Origin: Parabacteroides sp. PFB2-10
GTDB taxonomy: Bacteria > Bacteroidota > Bacteroidia > Bacteroidales > Tannerellaceae
Assembly: GCF_029893085.1 (NCBI RefSeq)
Contig: NZ_JARXWI010000004.1
Location: 234,044-298,043, forward strand
Direction: 5' to 3'
Length of the DNA stretch: 64,000 nt
A model generated the notes under the pieces. The model did not search any database and was not told the origin of the DNA. It saw only the letters and a program-made list of their open reading frames with translations. Positions within the stretch are counted from its first letter, which is position 1, and each line of letters begins with the position of its first letter. Shown one piece after another: positions 43,481-52,526 of this stretch. The position numbers were made by a program, and so were the translations under genes.

Positions 43481-46468
43481 ATGCGAAGACTGATAATTCT
43501 GTTAAGCTTTTGTGGATGTGTGTTTTCCGGATTAACCCAAACCGTCCCGGAACTATATCGTAAGGCCGACAAAGAAAAGATGAATCACTGGGTCGATTCC
43601 GTATTTGATACCCTGACCTTAGACGAGCGAATCGGACAACTTTTCATGCCGGTGGCCAACCCGACAACCGATAATCGTAACATACAACTTCTGATGCGTT
43701 ATGTGAATGAAGCCAAGATCGGTGGGATCTTGTTTCATAAAGGCGATGCCGTGACGCAGGCAGAAGTGACCAATCGGGTGCAGAAGGCCTCCAAAATACC
43801 GATGCTTGTCTCCTTAGACGGGGAGTGGGGTCTCTCGATGCGGCTCGACGGCACGACGCGGTTTCCCAAAAACATGATGTTGGGTGCGATTGAAGATATA
43901 AACCTGATCGAAGCTTATGGCGAAGAGGTGGGGCGGCAATGCAACGAAATGGGCATCCATATCAATTTTGCGCCCGATGTGGATGTGAACAGTAATATGG
44001 CCAATCCGGTAATCGGCATCCGTTCGTTTGGGGAAGACCCCGACGCTGTGGCGGAAAAGGGCATTGCCTACGCCCGCGGGATCGAGAAGAAAGGGGTTCT
44101 TTCGGTTGCCAAGCATTTTCCGGGACATGGCGATACCTCGGATGACTCGCACCACACCCTGCCGGCTGTCCGCCATTCGATGGAACGTTTAGACAGCGTG
44201 GAATTATTGCCTTTTAAGCGTTATATATATGAAGGCTTCGCGGGCGTGATGACCGGACACCTCTATGTGCCGACACTCGATAAGACACCCAATCTGCCCT
44301 CTTCGCTCTCGAAGCCGATCGTTACCGGGCTATTGCAACAGAAACTGGGCTTTCAGGGGCTTTGTTTCACCGATGCCCTGGCCATGAAGGGGGCATCGAC
44401 CAAGAGTTCCGAGAATCCTTCCGTCAAAGCTTTATTGGCGGGGAATGATATATTGTTGGCTCCGGCTTCGTTGTTTACCGATGTGGACGCGGTACGGAAA
44501 GCCGTTCAGGAGGGGGTGTTGGATCGGAGCGAGATAGAAGCGAAATGCCTTAAGGTGTTACAATATAAATACATTACCGGTCTGCACAACTATCAGCCGG
44601 TTGAACTGAAAGGCTTGTCGGAGCGGTTGAACACGCCTCACGCCGCCTGGTTGGTGGCGAAGCTTAATGCCGAAGCGATCACCCTGATGAAGAACGACGA
44701 CGATTATCTTCCGCTGAAAGGGATCGGGAAGAAGAAGATAGCGGCGCTGTCGCTGGGTGATGGGGTAGAGACGCCTTATATGCAGATGCTTGGCAGGTAT
44801 GACAAGATTGATCGTTTCCAGCTATTGCTTACCAGTACGGAAGCACAGGTGCGCGAGGTCTACCGACAATTGGAGAATTACGACGTGATTTTATGCGCTG
44901 TGCATACAATACGCGTTGCCGAGAGTGAGCAATTGCGCCAGTTGGCTACCCGGAAAGAGGTGGTTCTGACCTTCTTTACCCTGCCTTATTCCTGCCGACA
45001 GTATCGCCAGAGCATCGACCGATCGAAAGCGGCTGTTATGGCCTACGAAGCGACGCCGCTCGCTCAGGAATATGCTGCCCAGCTTATTATGGGCGGGATT
45101 GCCGCCAAAGGCAAATTGCCGGTCTCTATTCCCGGTCTTTATTTTGCCGGAACAGGTCTTTTTACGGAGAAGAGCCGCCTGGGTTATCAGGAGCCCGAAG
45201 AGGTAGGATTGGATCCGGTGCGACTGGATGTGATCGAATCGATCGTACAGGAGGGGCTCGACGAAGAGGCCTATCCGGGTTGCCAGGTATTGGTGGCGAA
45301 AGAGGGGATGGTGGTCTATCATAAAGCCTTTGGCTATCAGGATGAGAAGAAAACGGAGCCTGTCACCCTCGAATCGGTCTACGACCTGGCCTCTGTCTCG
45401 AAAGCGGCCGGTACGTTACTGGCGGCTATGAAGGCATACGATGAAAAGAAGTTTACACTCAACCAGAAAGTATCGACCTATCTCCCGGAATTGCAAGGAA
45501 CCGATAAGAAAGATATCACCATCCGCGAACTATTGTATCACCAGTCGGGACTGGTCTCTACGATCAATTTCTACCTGAAAGCGATCGATCAGGATAGCTA
45601 TAGTGGCAGTCTTTATAGCGGATCACGTCGGGCAACCCATCCGGTTCGTTTCGACGCGAAGACATTTGTGCGGAATGATTTCACCTATTTGCCGGATTTG
45701 GTCTCTACCACGCCGAAAGAGGGATTCGCAACACAGGTGGCCAAAGATTTCTATGTGGCGGAGGCGTTTCAGGATAGCATCATGACCTCTATTATCGACT
45801 CCCGCCTGGTGGCAAAAGGACGTTACCGCTATAGTTGTATCAACTTTATCCTGTTGAAGATGCTTGTGGAGCGCGAAATGGGCCAGTCGATGGACGAGTT
45901 ATTGCAAAATGATTTCTTCTCCCGCTTGGGAGCGCAAACGATGATGTATAACCCTGTCGGAAAGATAGAGATGCAACGGATTGTGCCGACGGAAGACGAT
46001 CAGTTTGTACGCCGCCAGTTGTTGCGAGGGTATGTACACGATGAGGCAGCAGCTTTTCAGGGGGGCGTATCGGGCAATGCGGGACTTTTCTCGACGGCGC
46101 ACGACCTGGCCAAGGTGTGTCAGCTCTACCTCAATCAGGGAGTATATGGCAGGGATACCTTGATCACACAGGAGACTGCTCGCCTGTTTACGCAGAGCAA
46201 ATCACCCAGTTCGCGTCGCGGATTGGGATTCGATAAGCCCGATCGGGGAAATGTGCGCAACTCGCCTTGCGGTGCGTTGGCGCCAGCCAGTGTCTTTGGG
46301 CATACAGGCTATACCGGAACCTGTTTCTGGGTCGATCCCGATAACCAACTGGTCTATATCTTTTTGACCAACCGCCTGCATCCGAGCCGGGCCAATACCA
46401 AACTATTCTCCTTAGAGACCCGCATGCGCATTCAGGATGCAATCTACAAAGCCATCGAGCGGAAATGA
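43481..46468 (+). CDS. GH3 beta-N-acetylhexosaminidase-like / serine hydrolase fusion
   Basis: 995 aa. Signal peptide, then a GH3 domain with the NagZ-type motif KHFPGHGDTSDDSHHTLPAV (near residue 205), a GH3 C-terminal domain, then a beta-lactamase-like (class C/DD-peptidase) domain with SxxK motif SVSK (about 638-641), Tyr motif YSC (near 783) and HTG (near 946). NagZ enzymes release GlcNAc from muropeptides, so both halves point to cell-wall turnover in the periplasm. A -7 box TACCTTTG lies at 43449-43456. Such fusions are known in Bacteroidetes. Confidence 0.88.
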   Translation: MRRLIILLSFCGCVFSGLTQTVPELYRKADKEKMNHWVDSVFDTLTLDERIGQLFMPVANPTTDNRNIQLLMRYVNEAKIGGILFHKGDAVTQAEVTNRVQKASKIPMLVSLDGEWGLSMRLDGTTRFPKNMMLGAIEDINLIEAYGEEVGRQCNEMGIHINFAPDVDVNSNMANPVIGIRSFGEDPDAVAEKGIAYARGIEKKGVLSVAKHFPGHGDTSDDSHHTLPAVRHSMERLDSVELLPFKRYIYEGFAGVMTGHLYVPTLDKTPNLPSSLSKPIVTGLLQQKLGFQGLCFTDALAMKGASTKSSENPSVKALLAGNDILLAPASLFTDVDAVRKAVQEGVLDRSEIEAKCLKVLQYKYITGLHNYQPVELKGLSERLNTPHAAWLVAKLNAEAITLMKNDDDYLPLKGIGKKKIAALSLGDGVETPYMQMLGRYDKIDRFQLLLTSTEAQVREVYRQLENYDVILCAVHTIRVAESEQLRQLATRKEVVLTFFTLPYSCRQYRQSIDRSKAAVMAYEATPLAQEYAAQLIMGGIAAKGKLPVSIPGLYFAGTGLFTEKSRLGYQEPEEVGLDPVRLDVIESIVQEGLDEEAYPGCQVLVAKEGMVVYHKAFGYQDEKKTEPVTLESVYDLASVSKAAGTLLAAMKAYDEKKFTLNQKVSTYLPELQGTDKKDITIRELLYHQSGLVSTINFYLKAIDQDSYSGSLYSGSRRATHPVRFDAKTFVRNDFTYLPDLVSTTPKEGFATQVAKDFYVAEAFQDSIMTSIIDSRLVAKGRYRYSCINFILLKMLVEREMGQSMDELLQNDFFSRLGAQTMMYNPVGKIEMQRIVPTEDDQFVRRQLLRGYVHDEAAAFQGGVSGNAGLFSTAHDLAKVCQLYLNQGVYGRDTLITQETARLFTQSKSPSSRRGLGFDKPDRGNVRNSPCGALAPASVFGHTGYTGTCFWVDPDNQLVYIFLTNRLHPSRANTKLFSLETRMRIQDAIYKAIERK

Positions 46469-46474
46469 TATAAA

Positions 46475-46506
46475 AAAGGCTGTATCCTTTGGGAGATACA
46501 GCCTTT
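46475..46506. terminator. Bidirectional terminator GH3 / small membrane gene
   Basis: AAAGGCTGTATC / GATACAGCCTTT perfect stem with an 8-nt loop between convergent genes. Confidence 0.9.
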
Positions 46507-46525
46507 CTATTTCTTTTTCGACTAA

Positions 46526-46696
46526 TTATCCTACTTTCTTGTTTAGGAAGATATGGCATAAGTAACCGATGATGATTACTACTAATCCTGCCACAAGAAG
46601 TGCGTTGCTCATACTGTTGGTAATCGCCGGTATTGCCAAGATAGCAACCCCGATCAGGAGGATAATCACTCCAAGATTTTTAATCAATGCGTTCAT
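46526..46696 (-). CDS. 56-aa two-helix membrane protein
   Basis: ATG at 46696 reads 56 codons to TAA (46526-46528). Two hydrophobic helices (VIILLIGVAILAIPAI and ALLVAGLVVIIIGYL) are joined by a short polar turn and end in LNKKVG. The coding sequence is compact, ends at a shared terminator and is of a type seen often in Bacteroidales. The function is unknown. Confidence 0.7.
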   Translation of the reverse strand: MNALIKNLGVIILLIGVAILAIPAITNSMSNALLVAGLVVIIIGYLCHIFLNKKVG

Positions 46697-46907
46697 GGTT
46701 TATCGATAAATTTTATTATTGTTTCTTTTTTCTCTGGCAAAAATAGTGAAAGCTGAATGTAATACCAAGCGTGCTTGAATATTACTGAAGCGCATCCTAT
46801 TTTCTGCAAATAAAGTAATAATAACCCGATTGCGAAAATATTTTAGACTAAAAATGTTGAAAGAGTCTTGTTTAGCTTCTCGATTGAAAGAATTTCTTGG
46901 CTTTTGG

Positions 46908-46940
46908 GTTGCTATTATTCTTTAGTTGTCGTTATCTTTG
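46908..46940 (+). promoter_or_regulatory. plsC promoter
   Basis: GTTG (-33), 21-nt spacer and TATCTTTG (-7, 46933-46940), 18 bp before plsC. The rest of the gap 46697-46907 shows nothing recognisable. Confidence 0.65.
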
Positions 46941-46958
46941 CCTTAAACACAACACAAG

Positions 46959-47714
46959 ATGCTACGACTATTCTATATCCTTTATACCTGGTTGATCTTT
47001 GTGCCTATTTTTCTGGTACTGACCATTCTTACGGCACTGACAACCATTCTGGGGTGTCTGTTGGGCGGAGAGAAGATCTTTGCCTATTACCCCGGTATGA
47101 TTTGGTCGCGCCTGACCTGTTATCTCTCGTTATGCCCGGTGAAAGTCAAAGGACGGGAGCATATCGACCGGAAGAAGTCTTATGTGTTTGTTGCCAATCA
47201 TCAGGGAGCCTTCGATATTTTTCTGATATATGGATTCCTGGGGGTTCCTATCAAATGGGTAATGAAGGCCGGTATTGGGAAGATACCGCTGGTAGGTGCG
47301 GCCTGTCGCGCGGCGGGATTTATATTTGTCGATAACTCCACGAAGAAGGCGGCTGCCCAAAGTGTGGCTGAGGCGCGGAAGAGTCTGCGCAATGGCGCTT
47401 CGATCGCGGTGTTTCCGGAAGGCTCGCGTACCTACACCGGCAAAATGATACGCTTCAAGCGTGGCGCTTATCAGATGGCCGACGAACAGCAGTTGCCCAT
47501 TGTGCCTATCACCCTGAATGGCCCCTATTATGTGTTGCCGATTGGCAGCTTGAATCTGCGCCGCCACCGGATGGAAATGATCATACACGAACCTATTTCG
47601 ACCGAAGGGATCGATACCTCCCTGAAGGGATTGCAACATCTGGCAGATGAGACAAGGGAAATCATTGCGTCTGCCTTGTGGCCGGAGTTCCGCGATGAAG
47701 AGACTACCGAATAA
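46959..47714 (+). CDS. plsC: 1-acyl-sn-glycerol-3-phosphate acyltransferase
   Basis: 251 aa inner-membrane enzyme making phosphatidic acid. Two N-terminal membrane helices, then the acyltransferase motifs NHQGAFD (HX4D, near residue 75), FPEGSRT (near 150) and VPITLNG. Length is normal. Its last 11 bp overlap the convergent wzi-like gene. Confidence 0.93.
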   Translation: MLRLFYILYTWLIFVPIFLVLTILTALTTILGCLLGGEKIFAYYPGMIWSRLTCYLSLCPVKVKGREHIDRKKSYVFVANHQGAFDIFLIYGFLGVPIKWVMKAGIGKIPLVGAACRAAGFIFVDNSTKKAAAQSVAEARKSLRNGASIAVFPEGSRTYTGKMIRFKRGAYQMADEQQLPIVPITLNGPYYVLPIGSLNLRRHRMEMIIHEPISTEGIDTSLKGLQHLADETREIIASALWPEFRDEETTE

Positions 47715-49182
47715 TCCCCTCCTTACGAATCCCTAAACTGAATCCGTAACTCTGTTTTCCGAACATATCGCCCGTGTCGCCAGCCAGCGATCCACAAAGA
47801 CTCCATCCTTCCCAATGAGGGTGTCTGTAATCTATTTCTACCAGAAAAGAACAACCTTGTTTCATCTTCAGGTAGGGAGCCATATGAGTTCCCCATCCTT
47901 TCATGACGGTAAACATCGCGCGGTAATCGAGCGTGGGTAACAGGCTGCCTTTCGCCCCTATATGCCAGTCTTTCACACGTGTGCAGAGGAAGCCGGGGCT
48001 GCCATTCTGGTTATAGATCGGTGAGGAGAGGAGCGGAGAGCCTGTTCCTCTGCCGAAATAGCTGTTCCCTGTGGTGTATTCTCCGTTGTTGTAATAACAG
48101 TCGTTCCCTCCGCCACGACCGGGATGCGCGTCGTGATCGAACTCGATATAATGGAGTGGGCCACTCTGGTTTTTGGTATTCATATATTCCAATACAACGC
48201 TCTTCAGCCAGGGAAACGCCGGCAGATCCAGCTGCAAACCCCATAATCCGTCCGTTTTGTTATAAAACAGCATGCCTGACTTGTCGTACGATAAGTGCTG
48301 GTAGTAGGCCTGTATTCCCCATTTCTCTTTTTCATACCCCAACTGGAAGTCGTACGAGAGATGATGCGACCCCAATACATTGATTTGGTCGGAAAGGCTT
48401 GCCCCCTCTCCGCCGCTTTTGGCAAAGAAAATACGAATCATATCATTAAACGACTGGGGCTGCTTCCCTAATTTCTCGTTGGTAGAGGTGCCACCCCATT
48501 GTGCGATATGGCGCAGGCCGGCTGTGGCGTAGAAAGGTATCTCTCCTTTGGCATCTTTGAAACGGAGATGGAAGGACTTATGATGCCACAACACGTTTTT
48601 AATGTAAGTGAAGCGGTTGGTATCGATCGATTGTTCCAGAAAAGCGGTGTCGAACGAGCGGCCGAAGGCGATATTCCCCTTTATGTGCAATCTTTGCATA
48701 GAAAAAGGAATAGGAACGAAATCGATTAGCGAAATATTGATTTCCGGAACAGGGCGGGCATTCGACGAGAGGATGAGGTCTCCCGTACTCAGATCTTTGT
48801 CCCAAAGCGAGGAGTATTCCTGTTTGCTTCCGATGCGAAGGGAAAGTTTTTTATAGCCCAGTTCGGTATAGAGCTGTTGGAGATAGACATTCCGGTAGCG
48901 GGGAGTGACCAGAACCGCATCGATATGATTGGTCCAGTAAAACCCTTTTCCGAACAACAGCTGGTGTTTGATTTGAGGACGCAAAAGTAGATTGCCCGAC
49001 TCGGTGGGAACCACTCCCCAGCGGTTGCTGGTGGTCCAGAAAGGCGTGAGATCGCCTGTTGCCGCCGAGCCGGCCAACTCTATTTGATAGGTGATAGTCG
49101 TGGAATCATCAACGGTTGCCTGCCCATGAGTCATCTGACTTCCGGCAAGCAACGCCACTATAATCAACAAGGCTGATTTCAT
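47704..49182 (-). CDS. Capsule assembly Wzi-family outer-membrane protein
   Basis: 492 aa with signal peptide (LLIIVALLAGSQMTHGQ) and alternating beta-strand pattern of a Wzi-type barrel: FWTTSNRWGVVPTESGNLLL, LSLRIGSKQEYSSLWD, NIAFGRSFDTAFLEQ. Wzi binds capsular or surface polysaccharide at the outer face. It is convergent with plsC (11-bp overlap). No other capsule genes are nearby. Confidence 0.85.
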   Translation of the reverse strand: MKSALLIIVALLAGSQMTHGQATVDDSTTITYQIELAGSAATGDLTPFWTTSNRWGVVPTESGNLLLRPQIKHQLLFGKGFYWTNHIDAVLVTPRYRNVYLQQLYTELGYKKLSLRIGSKQEYSSLWDKDLSTGDLILSSNARPVPEINISLIDFVPIPFSMQRLHIKGNIAFGRSFDTAFLEQSIDTNRFTYIKNVLWHHKSFHLRFKDAKGEIPFYATAGLRHIAQWGGTSTNEKLGKQPQSFNDMIRIFFAKSGGEGASLSDQINVLGSHHLSYDFQLGYEKEKWGIQAYYQHLSYDKSGMLFYNKTDGLWGLQLDLPAFPWLKSVVLEYMNTKNQSGPLHYIEFDHDAHPGRGGGNDCYYNNGEYTTGNSYFGRGTGSPLLSSPIYNQNGSPGFLCTRVKDWHIGAKGSLLPTLDYRAMFTVMKGWGTHMAPYLKMKQGCSFLVEIDYRHPHWEGWSLCGSLAGDTGDMFGKQSYGFSLGIRKEGIIR

Positions 49183-49228
49183 GCTATATTTGTTTTATAA
49201 GACCACAAATATAGCAAAATCCACTTAT

Positions 49229-49654
49229 TTACTTCTTCTCTTCCTTCAATAGGTCGCGGATCTCCGTAAGCAATTGAATATCTGCCGGAGGTGCAGCCGG
49301 AGCGGCCGGTTCTTCTGTTTTCTTTTTGTGGAAGCTGTTGATGGCTTTCACCATCAGGAAGATAGCAAAGGCAATGATCAGGAAGTCGAAGGTAACCTGT
49401 AGGAATTGTCCGTAATTGATGGTTACTGCCGAAGCAATCTCTGCGCCTCCTTCCAAAACGGCCTGTTTCAAGGTGATCTTCAGGTCGGTGAAGTTGACAC
49501 CACCCACCAATAGTCCTACGGCCGGCATAATAATATCGCCCACTAACGAGGAGACGATCTTCCCGAAGGCACCTCCCAGAATGATACCGACAGCCATATC
49601 CACCACATTGCCGCGCATGGCAAAATCTTTGAATTCTTGCAACATCTTTTTCAT
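49229..49654 (-). CDS. mscL: Large-conductance mechanosensitive channel
   Basis: 141 aa. N-terminal helix and TM1 ([24 protein letters not shown] with [18 protein letters not shown]), periplasmic loop, TM2 ([16 protein letters not shown]) and a cytoplasmic helix ([18 protein letters not shown]). It forms a pentameric pressure-release channel. An Ala/Pro linker ([12 protein letters not shown]) precedes the last helix. Confidence 0.96.
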   Translation of the reverse strand: MKKMLQEFKDFAMRGNVVDMAVGIILGGAFGKIVSSLVGDIIMPAVGLLVGGVNFTDLKITLKQAVLEGGAEIASAVTINYGQFLQVTFDFLIIAFAIFLMVKAINSFHKKKTEEPAAPAAPPADIQLLTEIRDLLKEEKK

Positions 49655-49764
49655 ATACTACTTTCTTTTAATGTGTTTCGTTTTATGATATAACTGAAAA
49701 ACGACCCGTTTGGTTCGCTCTATAAACCTGAAAGACCTTGTTTTTCACGCAAAGAGATTAAAAA

Positions 49765-49797
49765 AAAACCACAGTTCCAAGCCGGAACTGTGGTTTT
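49765..49797. terminator. Terminator after GH51-like gene
   Basis: AAAACCACAGTTCC / GGAACTGTGGTTTT, perfect 14-bp stem and 5-nt loop, 19 bp beyond the stop of the reverse-strand hydrolase. Confidence 0.9.
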
Positions 49798-49816
49798 TTA
49801 TGCTTTTTACTTCTGA

Positions 49817-52156
49817 TTATTTTTTAAGCGTAATGACTGTATAGGAGTATTTGGGGAATGTGTATTTCGCATTTTTGCGGGCGATGGTCGCCTTCGAGGG
49901 CTTAAATACAACATTGTCCTTATTGTCATACGTATTGAATTCCGTCAGTGCGCAATCGCCGATTGTTTGCACTTCCGCACGGGTGCCGAAACGGAAATTC
50001 GCAATATTGATCACTGCGCTCAAAGGTTGATCCGACATATTTGCCACGTAGATTGTCATTTCGGTTTTTGCATCGTTGATTTTCGCTGTTACGTCCAACA
50101 AATCTTCGTTGCTGGTAGCCTTCACTACGTTCGGTTTCCAGGTCTTCATCATCATCTCGTCGATATGTGCTGATGGCTGGAACCAAATGGCATCCGGTGT
50201 ATAATGAACGCGTCCCTGATCCCACATATAATGTAATCCGTGAGGTTGGAAGGTATTGGCTGTTCCCAGCATCTGGAAGCAGTCGCCATAGCGTTGCAAG
50301 GTGTTCCAGTTGTGCGCATGCGCCAATCCGCGGTCCCAGTCGCAACGGCTACCGTTTTCTTCCATCGGGTGCAGGTTCAGCTTGAATCCGGGGTGGTCTT
50401 TCGCCAGTTCTCTTTGCAGGTTGACACCCATCTCGTTCAGGAAAGCATCGCCTCTGTCGGCAAAGTTACGGGCACCGGAATAGTGCGGATCCCAAGCCAG
50501 TTTGTCTCCTTTACCTTGGGCAATGAACCATCCGGCGAGTTCCGAAGCCAGACGATACTGGCTGCCCAGGTTCTCTTCCTGTTGGCGAAGTTGCTGTTGC
50601 AGGGTGCGCAGCTGACGCGGTTCGCTTGTGGTGCGTTCCAATTCGGCCAATTGCGTGCGCAGACGTTCTACCTGTTGTTTTTGCTGTTCCGAACCACCGC
50701 GTACATATCCGCTGCCTCCAATATTCAGCGAAGTCATGATCGACATGTTTGGATCTACCTCCCAGGCTGCCTTGGCAAATTTCTTCATGCATTCCACATA
50801 CCCTCTGGAGATACCCCGTTCGTTGTCTACCTGGATGTATTTCAGATTGTAAGGCTTCGGATGTCCGTCGGCTGCACGAATCGCTCCCCATTTCGAGGTA
50901 ACCGGTCCGTTTACATACTCTACAAAGTCACGGATGTCTTCATACGACTCGTTCATGCTCATCCCGATGATGGCGATGGCATCGATGGCTTCCGCCGCCT
51001 GCAGCATTTCAATAAACCCAAAGCTATGTGTTGCATAGGCGTTGAATCCGCTACGGAAAGTAATCCGGCGTTCGTCGATCGGTCCGCGCATCAGTTTCCA
51101 ACGATACAGATAGGTGTCTGCCCCTACGTCCACCATGGAACCGTTGTAACGGAATGCTGTGATGCCCTGTTTCTTCAAGGCTTCGGTGAACTTTGTCTGG
51201 ATAGGCCATCCGCCTTCCACGCGTCCCCAGGTGCCCGGTTGCAGGAATGCAAAACCAAGATCGATGGTGCCGGGAGCTTTCAGAGAGATACCAAAGCGGC
51301 CGTTGATGGTGGTGCCGTTAGCAATCAGTTCGTAGGTTACCTTTTCATATGAGCCGTCTCCGCGGAGCTGATATGATTTTTCTGCTAAAACCTTGTTGTT
51401 TTCGTCGCGAAGAGAGAGGAAGATCGTTGTCGGTTTCTCTGCTTTTATGCGCAATACGCCATCATACGATTTGCCATTCTCAAACATAATACCAGAGCGG
51501 TACAGCCCATGGTTGGTGATCCCTACTTCGCCACTACCGCCTGTAAAGCTGATGCGTTGTGTCTGGCGACCCATATAGGCCTTGCCGTCGCGCACCAATT
51601 CGTATTTATACTGCGGACTGCCCTGCGTCAATTTCGACCAGTATTTCGATACCTGCTCGTTGCCACTGATCCGATCCATCATAATACGCTGAATGTTGGG
51701 AGGCAGGGAATCGTACACTAAGAAACGTCCCGGGAAAATCCAACCGGACAGGTTGTGAGGGCTACCAAATTTTCCGGCAGAATAGATGTCGTTCGAGTTG
51801 AAATCGTACTTTTCGTTCAGGTTATTCCAGCTGATACGGGTGTAAATGTCCGATTGACTCAATAGATGAGGAATACCTCTTTCGTCGATCACCACATACA
51901 CCTTAGAATAGTCTTTCTTGTCAAGTTTCAGGAAATCCACGTCGATGTTTTCTTCAAAAGCCTCTCCATGCAACAACTGGCTGAACATACCGCCATTGGT
52001 CTGGTTGTTGAGGTCTTCAATGTTCGTTCCGTTAAACAATTTCGTAACGGTAGCTACTTTTTCGCCCGCATCAATATCGATATTGACGGGCTTGCTCTGC
52101 GCCGACAAACTGGTTGCCGCCAACAGAAAAACAGAAATTAAGAATAGATTTTTCAT
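49817..52156 (-). CDS. GH51-like alpha-L-arabinofuranosidase-type hydrolase with coiled-coil insert
   Basis: 779 aa, secreted (signal peptide LFLISVFLLAATSLSAQ). GTNIEDLNNQTNGGMFSQLL near residue 45 parallels the EDLN region of GH51 enzymes. The acid/base Glu may be in QVDNERG and a second Glu in HPMEENGSRCDW. A central carbohydrate-binding-like region (about 200-310) and a C-terminal beta domain are present. An unusual Gln/Arg/Glu-rich helical insert (residues about 485-535: QQKQQVERLRTQLAELE, LRTLQQQLRQQEENLG) interrupts the catalytic half. It is divergent from two GH43 genes, suggesting arabinan or arabinoxylan use. Confidence 0.65.
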   Translation of the reverse strand: MKNLFLISVFLLAATSLSAQSKPVNIDIDAGEKVATVTKLFNGTNIEDLNNQTNGGMFSQLLHGEAFEENIDVDFLKLDKKDYSKVYVVIDERGIPHLLSQSDIYTRISWNNLNEKYDFNSNDIYSAGKFGSPHNLSGWIFPGRFLVYDSLPPNIQRIMMDRISGNEQVSKYWSKLTQGSPQYKYELVRDGKAYMGRQTQRISFTGGSGEVGITNHGLYRSGIMFENGKSYDGVLRIKAEKPTTIFLSLRDENNKVLAEKSYQLRGDGSYEKVTYELIANGTTINGRFGISLKAPGTIDLGFAFLQPGTWGRVEGGWPIQTKFTEALKKQGITAFRYNGSMVDVGADTYLYRWKLMRGPIDERRITFRSGFNAYATHSFGFIEMLQAAEAIDAIAIIGMSMNESYEDIRDFVEYVNGPVTSKWGAIRAADGHPKPYNLKYIQVDNERGISRGYVECMKKFAKAAWEVDPNMSIMTSLNIGGSGYVRGGSEQQKQQVERLRTQLAELERTTSEPRQLRTLQQQLRQQEENLGSQYRLASELAGWFIAQGKGDKLAWDPHYSGARNFADRGDAFLNEMGVNLQRELAKDHPGFKLNLHPMEENGSRCDWDRGLAHAHNWNTLQRYGDCFQMLGTANTFQPHGLHYMWDQGRVHYTPDAIWFQPSAHIDEMMMKTWKPNVVKATSNEDLLDVTAKINDAKTEMTIYVANMSDQPLSAVINIANFRFGTRAEVQTIGDCALTEFNTYDNKDNVVFKPSKATIARKNAKYTFPKYSYTVITLKK

Positions 52157-52231
52157 GATACAGACTTATTTGTTTCACAATGATAAAGATGTTCAAGGAG
52201 GTTGCGATAAGTGTAAGCAATACACATTATG

Positions 52232-52261
52232 CAAATATAAATAAATCTCTTGAATATCAAA
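52232..52261 (-). promoter_or_regulatory. Promoter of GH51-like gene
   Basis: Minus strand: TTTG (-33, 52258-52261), 18-nt spacer and TATATTTG (-7, 52232-52239), 75 bp before the start. Confidence 0.55.
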
Positions 52262-52377
52262 TTATTTCGGCATAAATTTGTAACTGCTTACCCATCTTCC
52301 CTCTGTCATCCTTATTTACGGAATTTGCTCTGTTCTGACAAAACGCTTATTTTTCCGGCGTCATTTTGTTGGGATAA

Positions 52378-52417
52378 TTTGCTGGTCGACCATGTTCAGC
52401 CCTGTTCGGCCAGCAAA
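52378..52417. promoter_or_regulatory. Inverted repeat between divergent hydrolase genes
   Basis: TTTGCTGG / CCAGCAAA arms, with GGTCGACC and two TGTTC-type words inside. It lies midway between the divergent GH51-like and GH43 genes and is a candidate operator. Confidence 0.4.
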
Positions 52418-52526
52418 TAGCCTTGCGCTTTATTAGATTTATGAAAAAAGTCCCTATATTTCGAGATAATTCTCGGGCGATTTTGAGAATCTGTTGTTAT
52501 CCTCTTCAGTACCTAATCATGAAAAT

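Noticed and set aside
50240..51352. 370-codon plus-strand frame antisense to the GH51-like gene
   Set aside because: It is a long shadow frame caused by codon bias of the reverse gene; no start context or family match.
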